13,398 nucleotides of DNA, taken from assembly GCA_022822245.1 (NCBI GenBank), contig JAJECB010000074.1:1-13398 (forward strand), read 5' to 3'. This DNA is from Gammaproteobacteria bacterium (GTDB lineage Bacteria > Pseudomonadota > Gammaproteobacteria > HK1). Numbering within the stretch: position 1 is the stretch's first letter; each line of letters opens with the position of its first letter. This document shows positions 1 through 6,249 of the stretch, in pieces. The position numbers were made by a program, and so were the translations under genes. Below the pieces are notes generated by a model, which did no database searches, had not been told where the DNA came from, and saw only the letters and a program-made list of their open reading frames with translations.

Positions 1-537
1 TGCTCCCGTGACCGCCACGGGCCAAGCATGGGCGTACACCTTCGGCCCGTTCAAGTCGATGACAGCCCCAAATGCCCGTTTTATTACAGAAAAACAATAG
101 CTTATGGGAGTAGAACGAGGGTTTCTTGGGACACTAGTGACGTGCGACAATAGAACAAGAGCGGTTGGTCTTCCATGATTCAATTCACGATTATGAAGAA
201 ACTCGCCGTATTTTCTGAGCTGCGGCGCCAAGACTGGGGCGTTGACCTTGACCTCCACTATACAGATTGGGTGCCCCCCTTCCAATACGACAAAATCCGG
301 GACATCTTGTTGGGGTGTCCGGAACTGTGTCTCCATGGAAATCGGATCCCTTGACTTCCCTAATTGCTCAAGAAAATGATTCTTCTTCTCTTCGTCTGTC
401 GGGTTACCAAGCAATACCTGAGCGACGAAGTCTCGAAATTGCTCGACACCAGTCTCAAGAATTCTTTCCAAGAGATCGACCAATGCTTCCGTCTGATGGT
501 TATCATCAGTGACGAGCCGAGTGTACAGATTGCTCAT
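1..537 (-). CDS. PD-(D/E)XK nuclease-superfamily protein, C-terminus cut by window edge
   Basis: Reading the minus strand from ATG at 537 gives 179 codons with no stop down to base 1, so the gene continues outside the window. The protein contains a literal PD-(D/E)XK core: P80-D81, a hydrophobic strand FVVL, then E95-V96-K97 in CIVEVK, followed by Q106xxxY110, the QxxxY motif seen in many members of this fold. E69 could be the helix acidic residue. An N-terminal NHQTEALVDLLERIL helix (residues 13-27) resembles the N-terminal helix of several defence-related PD-(D/E)XK families. The start is supported by AGGAGA 10 nt upstream; GTG at 573 is an alternative that adds 12 residues. Base composition is far lower in G+C than the metabolic genes to the right, suggesting transfer. 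The nuclease fold is well supported by motif; the biological role (restriction, anti-phage or repair) is inference, and the missing C-terminus may carry another domain. Confidence 0.8.
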   Translation of the reverse strand, partial: MSNLYTRLVTDDNHQTEALVDLLERILETGVEQFRDFVAQVLLGNPTDEEKKNHFLEQLGKSRDPISMETQFRTPQQDVPDFVVLEGGHPICIVEVKVNAPVLAPQLRKYGEFLHNRELNHGRPTALVLLSHVTSVPRNPRSTPISYCFSVIKRAFGAVIDLNGPKVYAHAWPVAVTGA

Positions 538-547
538 GGTGAGCACG

Positions 548-553
548 TCTCCT
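548..553 (-). promoter_or_regulatory. Ribosome binding site of the PD-(D/E)XK gene
   Basis: AGGAGA on the minus strand lies 10 nt before the ATG at 537. It favours this start over the in-frame GTG at 573, which has only a weak purine run upstream. Confidence 0.6.
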
Positions 554-609
554 GGCTGGAATTCCGTTCGCACCGTGTCGATCTCTTGAGCATCAGTGAA
601 GGGTGGGCA

Positions 610-645
610 CTACCACTCTCGTACGTCCTGGGAGCCGGTAACGAG
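610..645. repeat. 36-bp direct repeat, copy 1
   Basis: This is a perfect copy of 682-717. The unit begins CTACCACTCTCG and ends CCGGTAACGAG. It contains a short inverted repeat, CTCGT at 618-622 against ACGAG at 641-645. The distance between copy starts is exactly 72 bp. On the minus strand its end supplies the TAG that closes the reading frame running into the nuclease gene. Confidence 0.9.
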
Positions 646-681
646 GTGACGTTCCACGACGGAACCCCGTTCAACGCGGAG

Positions 682-717
682 CTACCACTCTCGTACGTCC
701 TGGGAGCCGGTAACGAG
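682..717. repeat. 36-bp direct repeat, copy 2
   Basis: This is identical to 610-645 over all 36 bp. The 36 bp between the copies (646-681) are unique. No third copy occurs at the expected 72-bp spacing on either side (538-573 and 754-789 do not resemble it). Confidence 0.9.
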
Positions 718-883
718 TCTAGAGCCGATCCGGATTGGTTTCAACGCTGACAGGGACAGAACTCCGAGTTGCCGTCGTGCGCCTGACCCGACGAGGACGC
801 TCCACGCCGCGGGCATCGGGTGCCGCTATGCTGGCACGGGACCACGTCGGGACCGCGCAGGAGTCGTGGGCCGCGATTCGCAG

Positions 884-912
884 TTTCCAGATCGGTGCGG
901 TCCGGCTATAGT
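884..912 (+). promoter_or_regulatory. Probable sigma70-type promoter for the small protein / HEPN pair
   Basis: TTTCCA at 884-889 (four of six matches to the -35 consensus) is followed after exactly 17 bp by TATAGT at 907-912 (five of six matches to the -10 consensus). Transcription would start near 919, about 30 nt before the GTG at 951. No operator-like dyad was found overlapping it. Confidence 0.5.
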
Positions 913-950
913 CTCGCTCCAGCATCAGCAAGGGCTGCCGGTTCCAGGAA

Positions 951-1214
951 GTGGAAACTACCGCGACAACCATAGAGTCTGCGCTCGCCGAGCTGCCGAA
1001 TCTCCCGACCCCGGTCAGTTCATGGCAGGTCGAGATGGGTCCTGATTCGACGGACGACCCTGCCGTATGGGTGTGGGTCATGTTGGAGGAAGAGGACGTC
1101 GATTTCGATACACGTTCTCGGCTGCGAGACATCGTACGCGCTCAAGTGCGGCGCGAGACCAAGGACGGGTCGTGGGTCTACGTGCGATTTCGTGGCGCTA
1201 CCGAGACCGTCTAG
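951..1214 (+). CDS. Small acidic protein of unknown function, probable partner of the HEPN gene
   Basis: The product is 87 residues. The start is GTG at 951: an in-frame TAG at 909-911 lies upstream and no ATG lies between. A purine run (AGGAA) sits almost against the start, so initiation may be weak. The protein has a helix-like N-terminus (IESALAELPNLPTPV), a central strand-rich segment ending WVWVMLEEEDVDFD, a helix (RSRLRDIVRAQVRRE) and a final strand WVYVRFRG. There is no membrane segment or known catalytic motif. It ends 6 nt before the HEPN-like gene, so the two were probably co-transcribed. Small proteins paired with HEPN proteins are often toxin neutralisers or nucleotidyltransferases; this one lacks the GSxxxG...DxD nucleotidyltransferase signature, so an antitoxin role is only an inference from context. 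The opposite strand is also open but gives a low-complexity Ser/Arg-rich product. Confidence 0.6.
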   Translation: METTATTIESALAELPNLPTPVSSWQVEMGPDSTDDPAVWVWVMLEEEDVDFDTRSRLRDIVRAQVRRETKDGSWVYVRFRGATETV

Positions 1215-1220
1215 ACTCTT

Positions 1221-1734
1221 GTGAGCCTGCACGCAGACCTGTTGCGGCAGGCCCGGCAGCTTGCCCTCAAGGAACCCCGGCGGCCGCTGCAGGCGAGCCT
1301 TCGTCGGGCGATTTCGGCGTCGTACTACGCTCTCTTTCACCTGCTGGTCGACGAAGCGACGAAGCGCATGTTTCCCGGTGGGGATCGGGCGGCTCTCCGA
1401 GGTTGTCTGGCGCGCGCATTCTCCACGGTGACATGAAGAAAGTGGCGCAGCAATTCTCGGAAGGTGGGGTCTCTCCAAAGCTCAGCCCAGGGATGAACGG
1501 TCAAGCGGTCCAGCCGGAGCTGATTGGCGTTGCGGCGACGTTCGTCGACCTCCAGCAGGCCCGCCGCGAAGCCGACTACGACACGACACGACGCGACGAT
1601 TCACGCGGCGGGATGTCGTCGACCTGGTGGACCGTGCGGAGCAGGCATTCCGCGATTGGACCACGGTACGAAGGAGCGTTCAGGCGGATGCGTTTCTCGC
1701 GGGACTGCTCGCGTTCGGCAACATGCGCATCTGA
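1221..1734 (+). pseudogene. HEPN-like domain gene with two frame shifts
   Basis: The gene starts at GTG 1221. The first frame reads to TGA at 1434-1436 and contains RRAISASYYALFHLLVDEA, a pattern typical of HEPN-fold helices. Coding similarity then continues in another frame (HGDMKKVAQQF from 1424; PELIGVAATFVDLQQARREADYD) and, after 1579-1598, in the third frame (RRDVVDLVDRAEQAF ... LLAFGNMRI, stop 1732-1734). Restoring one C in the CC run at 1423-1424 and removing one 5-bp unit at 1579-1598 gives exactly 170 codons including the stop, which supports a single ancestral gene of about 169 residues. R-A-F-S-H then appears at the first junction and could be the HEPN RNase-type Arg...His pair. 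The gene is either genuinely inactivated, as toxins often are, or the sequence has two indel errors. The HEPN assignment rests on motif appearance and is moderately sure. Confidence 0.65.
1579..1598 (+). repeat. Tandem pentanucleotide, four units
   Basis: The units read CGACA CGACA CGACG CGACG in direct tandem, inside the HEPN-like gene and exactly where its reading frame changes. Gain or loss of one 5-bp unit shifts the frame, so this is a plausible slippage site. Confidence 0.8.
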
Positions 1735-1819
1735 GGAGCGGAGCAACCCAACGACTCCCGGCGGGCGGAAGGGGGGGTGATAGGCTTCGCGCGGGCACGG
1801 CAGCGATCGGCGGCAGACG

Positions 1820-3562
1820 ATGACGGACGGGACGAACCTGCGGGGGATGCGAAAGGGGCTCACCCGCTACGGGGACGAGGGGTTCTCCCTGTTCCTGCGC
1901 AAGGCGTTCATCAAGGCGATGGGGTACTCCGACGACGCCCTCGATCGCCCCATCATCGGCATCGCGGACACCGGGAGCGACTACAACGCCTGCCACGCGA
2001 GCGTGCCGCGGCTCGTCGCGGCGGTGAAACGGGGGGTGATGCTCGCGGGCGGGCTGCCGATGGCCTTCCCCACCATCTCCCTTCACGAGTCGTTCTCGCA
2101 TCCCACCAGCATGTTCCTCCGGAACCTGATGGCGATGGACACCGAGGAGATGGTGCGGGCTCAGCCGATGGACGCGGTGGTCCTCATCGGCGGCTGCGAC
2201 AAGACCATCCCCGCCCAACTCATGGCCGCGGCGAGCGCGGACGTGCCGGCCCTCGTCCTCCCCACCGGGCCGATGATGACCGGACACTGGCGGGGCGAGC
2301 GGCTCGGGGCGTGCACCGACTGCCGCCGTTTCTGGGGCATGTACCGGGCGGGGGAGCTCGACGACGAAGAAATCGAGGACGTGAACGACCGGCTCGCCCC
2401 CACCGCGGGGACCTGCATGGTGATGGGGACCGCGAGCACCATGGCCTGCATGACGGAGGCGCTCGGGATGATGCTGCCGGGGGGCGCCACCATCCCCGCG
2501 GTGCACGCGGACCGCGAGCGTTTCGCCGAGCGCACCGGCCGGCGCGCGGTCGAGATCGCGGCCGAGGACCTCCGCCCGGAGCGGATCATGACCCGGGACG
2601 CGTTCCACAATGCGCTCGTCACCCTGCAGGCGATCGGCGGCTCGACGAACGGACTCGTGCACATCACCGCGGTCGCGGGCCGTCTCGGGATCGAGGTCGA
2701 CCTCGACGAGTTCGACGCAATCGGCCGCCGCGTCCCGGTGCTCGTCGACCTCAAGCCCACCGGGGACCACTACATGGAGCACCTCCACGACGCGGGCGGG
2801 CTGAACGCGGTGCTGCGGGAGCTGCGCTCGGAGCTCCGCACCGAAGCCTTCACCGTATCGGGCCGGACCCTCGGCGAGAACATCGAGTTGGGGGACCGGG
2901 TGCCGGGCCAGACGGTGGTCCGGACCCGGGACGCGCCGATCCGCCCGACCGGGGGCATGGCGATCCTCCGCGGCAACCTCGCCCCCGGCGGAGCGGTCAT
3001 CAAGCACTCCGCCGCCTCGTCCCGCCTCCTCGACCACACGGGGCGCGCGGTGGTGTTCGATTCGCTCGCGGACCTCGCGGCGCGCGTCGACGACCCGGAC
3101 CTCGACGTCGAGCCGGACGACGTCCTCGTGCTCCGCGGGGCGGGGCCGAAGGGCGCGCCCGGCATGCCGGAGGCAGGCTACATCCCGATCCCGAAGAAGC
3201 TCGCGGCGCGCGGCGTCAGGGACATGGTGCGGATCTCGGACGCCCGCATGAGCGGCACCGCGTTCGGCACCATCGTGCTGCACGTCACCCCGGAGTCCGC
3301 GATCGGCGGCCCGCTCGCCCTCGTCGAGACCGGCGACCGAATCCGGCTCCACGTCGGCGCGCGGCGCCTCGACCTGCTGGTGCCGGAGAAGGAGATCACC
3401 GCACGGCGCGAGCGGTGGACCCCGCCCCCGCCCCACCCGGGGTCGGAGCGCGGCTACCTCCGCCTCTTCCTCGACACCGTTACTCAAGCCGACCGGGGCT
3501 GCGACTTCGACTTCATGGGCCGCCCCGGCCCCTCTTCCGTCCGGCCGGCGCCGGGAGCATGA
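1820..3562 (+). CDS. IlvD/Edd-family dehydratase, probably a sugar-acid (L-arabinonate-type) dehydratase
   Basis: The product is 580 residues, normal for the family. These enzymes use an Fe-S cluster and Mg2+ to remove water from a 2,3-dihydroxy acid, giving a 2-keto-3-deoxy acid. The three cluster cysteines are visible: C58 in SDYNACH, C126 in GGCDKT and C199 in TAGTCM. K128 (Mg-binding, carbamylated in relatives) and S479 in DARMSGTAFG (catalytic base position) are present. This C58/C126/C199/S479 pattern is one residue off the numbering I recall for Rhizobium L-arabinonate dehydratase, and the segment GPMMTGHWRGERLGACTDCRRFW fits the sugar-acid branch better than housekeeping IlvD. ATG 1820 is chosen because it gives the usual short N-terminus; ATG 1847 is a possible alternative with a G-rich run before it. 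It is the first gene of a three-gene plus-strand cluster. The exact substrate is not determined by sequence. Confidence 0.9.
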   Translation: MTDGTNLRGMRKGLTRYGDEGFSLFLRKAFIKAMGYSDDALDRPIIGIADTGSDYNACHASVPRLVAAVKRGVMLAGGLPMAFPTISLHESFSHPTSMFLRNLMAMDTEEMVRAQPMDAVVLIGGCDKTIPAQLMAAASADVPALVLPTGPMMTGHWRGERLGACTDCRRFWGMYRAGELDDEEIEDVNDRLAPTAGTCMVMGTASTMACMTEALGMMLPGGATIPAVHADRERFAERTGRRAVEIAAEDLRPERIMTRDAFHNALVTLQAIGGSTNGLVHITAVAGRLGIEVDLDEFDAIGRRVPVLVDLKPTGDHYMEHLHDAGGLNAVLRELRSELRTEAFTVSGRTLGENIELGDRVPGQTVVRTRDAPIRPTGGMAILRGNLAPGGAVIKHSAASSRLLDHTGRAVVFDSLADLAARVDDPDLDVEPDDVLVLRGAGPKGAPGMPEAGYIPIPKKLAARGVRDMVRISDARMSGTAFGTIVLHVTPESAIGGPLALVETGDRIRLHVGARRLDLLVPEKEITARRERWTPPPPHPGSERGYLRLFLDTVTQADRGCDFDFMGRPGPSSVRPAPGA

Positions 3563-3563
3563 T

Positions 3564-3593
3564 CCGCCGGCGCGGCATCGGTCCCGCCGGCGG
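3564..3593 (+). repeat. GC-rich inverted repeat just after the dehydratase stop
   Basis: CCGCCGGC at 3564-3571 pairs perfectly with GCCGGCGG at 3586-3593 across a 14-nt loop. It follows the stop codon by one base and has no T-run. It could stabilise or partly attenuate the transcript, but such repeats also arise by chance in very GC-rich DNA. Confidence 0.3.
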
Positions 3594-3648
3594 CCCGGCC
3601 GGGTAAGCTGCCGCCGCACGCAAGGGCCAGATCCGGGAGACGATCCAG

Positions 3649-6138
3649 ATGGCGCAGCCAGCACTACCGGAGCGGGCCTCGGCCGTCGTCATCGGCGGCG
3701 GGGTCATCGGTGCAAGCACCGCCTACCACCTCGCGAAGCTCGGCTGGAGCGACGTGCTGCTCCTCGAGCGGGAGCGCTTCGCGGGCGGGACCACCTGGCA
3801 CGCGGCGGGCCTCATCGGCACCGTGCGCCCGCACGAGAGCCTCGCGAAGCTCCTCGTCTACGCGCGCGACCTCCTCACCGAGATCGAGGAGGAGACCGGC
3901 CAGTCGACCGGGTTCCGGGCGGTCGGGAGCCTCGCCATCGCCCACAGCCGGGACCGCTTCGAGGAGCTGAAACGCCTTGCCGCGATGAACAACGGGTTCG
4001 GGCTGACGAAGGTGCACCTCGTGACGGCCGACGAGATCGCCTCCCTCTACCCGCTCATCAACAAGGACGGGCTCGTCGGCGGGACCTGGGTGCCGACGGA
4101 CGGGAGGGCGAGCCCCGTCGACGTGGTGGCGGCGTTCATCCGGGGCGCCCGCGGCCGGGGGGCGCGCTGCCTCGAAGGGGTGACGGTCACCGCCGTGCAC
4201 CACGAGAACGGCCGCGTCACCGGCGTCGGGACCAACGCCGGCGATGTCAAGGCGGACTTCGTGGTCAACTGCGCGGGCCTCTGGGGGCGGGACGTCGGGC
4301 GGATGGCGGGGGTGAACGTGCCCCTCTACGCCTGCGAGCACTACTACGCCCACACCGAGAAGATCCCGGACCTCCCCGCCGACCTCCCGACCCTTCGCGA
4401 CTACGACATCGCGGCCTACATCCGGGAGGATGCGGGGAGCCTCCTCGTCGGGGCCTTCGAGCCGGTCGCCCGCCCGATCGACGTCTCCGAGCTTCCCGCC
4501 GACTTCTGCTTCGACGAGCTGCCGGGCCACGCCGAGGAGCAGCTCATGCCGGTCCTCGAGGACGCCATGCACCGGATCCCGGTCCTCGGCGAGATCGGCT
4601 GGCGGAGCTTCTTCTGCGGCCCCGAGAGCTTCACTCCGGACGACCAGTTCCACATCGGGGAGGCGCCGGGGCTCCGGAACTTCTTCGTCGCGTGCGGCCT
4701 CAACTCGGTCGGGATCCAGTCCGGGGGCGGGGTCGGCAAGGCGGTCGCGGAGTGGATGGAGCGGGGGCACGCCCCCCTCGACCTCGCGGGCAACGACGTG
4801 CGAAGGATGGTCCCGGTCCAGAACACCCGACGCTACCTCCGGGAGCGGGTGAGCGAGACCCTCGGGCTTCTCTATGCGCGCCACTACCCGTACCGGCAGT
4901 ACGAGACGGCGCGGAACGTGCGCCACTCCCCGCTCCACGAGCGACTCGCCGCGCGCGGGGCCTGCTTCGGGGAGACGGCCGGCTGGGAACGCCCAAACTG
5001 GTACGCGCCGGCCGGGGTCGAGCCGGCCTACGAATACTCCTTCGGCCGCCAGAACTGGTTCGAGCACTCGGCGGCCGAGCACCGCGCGGCGCGCGAGGGC
5101 GTCGCCCTCTTCGACCAGTCGAGCTTCACCAAGTACCTCGTGGAAGGCCGCGACGCGACCGGGGTGCTCCAGCGCGTGTGCACCGCCAACGTGGACGTCG
5201 AGCCGGGGCGCATCGTCTACACCCACTGGCTGAACGAACGGGGGGGCATCGAGGCGGACCTCACCGTCACCCGCCTCGCCGAGCACCGGTACTGGGTGGT
5301 GACGGCGGCAGCGAGCGCGGTCCGCGACCTCGACTGGCTCCGCCGCCGCGTGCCCCCGGAGGCCGACTGCGTGGTCGCGGACATCACCGCCGGGTGGGCG
5401 ACCCTCGGGGTGATGGGGCCGGGCAGCCAGGGCCACCTCGAGTCGCTGACCGGCGAGGACCTTGCCGCCGGGAGCTTCCCGTTCGGCGCCTCGCGGGAGG
5501 TGGAGATCGGCTGCACCCTCGCGCGGGCGATCCGCGTCTCCTACGTCGGCGAGCGCGGCTGGGAGCTCTACGTCCCGGCCACGGAAGCCCGCCACGTCTT
5601 CGACGCGCTGATGGACGGTGACGGGGGAGCCGGGGACGGCAGCGCGGCGGATGGCGCGGATGGAGGCATCCGGCTTGCCGGCTTCCACGCCCTCGACTCG
5701 TGCCGCATCGAGAAGAAGTTCCTCCACTTCGGGCACGACGTGGCGGAGGAGGACACCCCGCTCGAAGCGGGGGTCGGCTTCGTCTGCGACTTCCAGAAGC
5801 CGGTCGACTTCATCGGGCGCGACGCCCTCCTCCGCCAGCGCGAGCGGCCGCTCACCAAGCGCCTCGTCCAGTTCCTGCTGGAGGACCCGGAGACGATCCT
5901 CTACCACCATGAGCCCGTCCTCCGGGACGGAGAGGTGGTCGGGTACCTCACCTCCGGCAACTACGGGCACACCCTCGGGGGGTCGGTGGGGCTCGGCTAC
6001 GTGCGCGCGGACGAGGCGGTCACCGCCGAATGGATCGCGGGGGGACGGTTCGAGATCGACGTCGGGGGCGATCGGATCCCGGCCCGGGCGAGCCTTCGCG
6101 CGATGTACGACCCGACGGGCTCCCGGGCACGGAGCTGA
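3649..6138 (+). CDS. FAD-dependent dimethylglycine/sarcosine dehydrogenase-like protein with GcvT domain
   Basis: The product is 829 residues, the usual length for two-part flavoproteins that oxidatively demethylate N-methyl amines and pass the one-carbon unit to tetrahydrofolate. The N-terminal DAO half (about 11-390) starts with the FAD dinucleotide motif GGGVIG (16-21) and contains TTWHAAGL with H51, the position of the covalently bound flavin in dimethylglycine dehydrogenase. A linker region (about 390-450) leads into an aminomethyltransferase (GcvT) fold (about 455-730, with FDQSSFTKYLVEGRDA and RVSYVGERGWELYVP) and its C-terminal barrel (about 735-820). A Gly/Asp-rich low-complexity insert occupies 656-673. 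The start is supported by GGGAGA 8 nt upstream. It lies 86 bp after the dehydratase and 111 bp before the thiamine enzyme. The family is clear; the actual amine substrate is unknown, and related proteins exist without proven substrates. Confidence 0.9.
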   Translation: MAQPALPERASAVVIGGGVIGASTAYHLAKLGWSDVLLLERERFAGGTTWHAAGLIGTVRPHESLAKLLVYARDLLTEIEEETGQSTGFRAVGSLAIAHSRDRFEELKRLAAMNNGFGLTKVHLVTADEIASLYPLINKDGLVGGTWVPTDGRASPVDVVAAFIRGARGRGARCLEGVTVTAVHHENGRVTGVGTNAGDVKADFVVNCAGLWGRDVGRMAGVNVPLYACEHYYAHTEKIPDLPADLPTLRDYDIAAYIREDAGSLLVGAFEPVARPIDVSELPADFCFDELPGHAEEQLMPVLEDAMHRIPVLGEIGWRSFFCGPESFTPDDQFHIGEAPGLRNFFVACGLNSVGIQSGGGVGKAVAEWMERGHAPLDLAGNDVRRMVPVQNTRRYLRERVSETLGLLYARHYPYRQYETARNVRHSPLHERLAARGACFGETAGWERPNWYAPAGVEPAYEYSFGRQNWFEHSAAEHRAAREGVALFDQSSFTKYLVEGRDATGVLQRVCTANVDVEPGRIVYTHWLNERGGIEADLTVTRLAEHRYWVVTAAASAVRDLDWLRRRVPPEADCVVADITAGWATLGVMGPGSQGHLESLTGEDLAAGSFPFGASREVEIGCTLARAIRVSYVGERGWELYVPATEARHVFDALMDGDGGAGDGSAADGADGGIRLAGFHALDSCRIEKKFLHFGHDVAEEDTPLEAGVGFVCDFQKPVDFIGRDALLRQRERPLTKRLVQFLLEDPETILYHHEPVLRDGEVVGYLTSGNYGHTLGGSVGLGYVRADEAVTAEWIAGGRFEIDVGGDRIPARASLRAMYDPTGSRARS

Positions 6139-6236
6139 GGCCGGAGCACGCGCAAGGCGGACAACTGCGAGAATCGCCACCGGGAACGCACGGAACGTGC
6201 GGCCTCCCGCCGACGAAGACAAAGAAGGGCAACGCC

Positions 6237-6241
6237 AGGAG
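6237..6241 (+). promoter_or_regulatory. Ribosome binding site that decides the start of the thiamine enzyme
   Basis: AGGAG at 6237-6241 is followed by three overlapping ATG triplets (6242, 6246, 6250). Only 6250 has good spacing (8 nt) and is in frame with the long coding sequence. Confidence 0.6.
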
Positions 6242-6249
6242 ATGCATGC

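Larger units (their letters stand above)
538..950. other. Gene-free stretch of 413 bp between the nuclease gene and the small acidic protein gene
   Basis: This stretch holds the nuclease gene's ribosome binding site and short leader, a pair of 36-bp direct repeats (610-645 and 682-717) and a sigma70-like promoter near its right end. On the minus strand the nuclease frame stays open upstream of its ATG as far as a TAG at 610-612, which lies inside the first repeat. A plus-strand frame from 723 to 911 is also open but matches nothing I recognise. I see no tRNA or other RNA gene. Confidence 0.5.

Noticed and set aside
610..717. Calling the repeat block a CRISPR array outright
   Set aside because: Two repeats, no leader or cas genes in view and no recognised repeat type; kept as a finding rather than an annotation.
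267..750. Plus-strand open frames over the left arm (81 and 128 codons)
   Set aside because: They lie antisense to the PD-(D/E)XK gene, which has the motif set and a ribosome binding site; the plus-strand products have no recognisable domain apart from the short piece in the repeat block.
723..911. Open plus-strand frame before the small acidic protein
   Set aside because: It has no good start with a ribosome binding site, no recognisable motif, and it overlaps the predicted promoter.
719..1132. Minus-strand frame of 137 codons over the small acidic protein
   Set aside because: The product is Ser/Arg/Thr-rich low complexity, without the structured pattern of the plus-strand protein, and the plus strand has a promoter and a co-directional neighbour.
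3559..3606. 15-codon frame overlapping the dehydratase stop (ATGA overlap)
   Set aside because: It is too short, Gly/Pro/Arg-rich, has no family resemblance and lies within a GC-rich inverted repeat.
1601..3664. Very long minus-strand frame (687 codons) opposite the dehydratase
   Set aside because: It is an Arg/Pro/Ala/Val-rich shadow produced by GC-rich codons of a clearly recognisable plus-strand enzyme.
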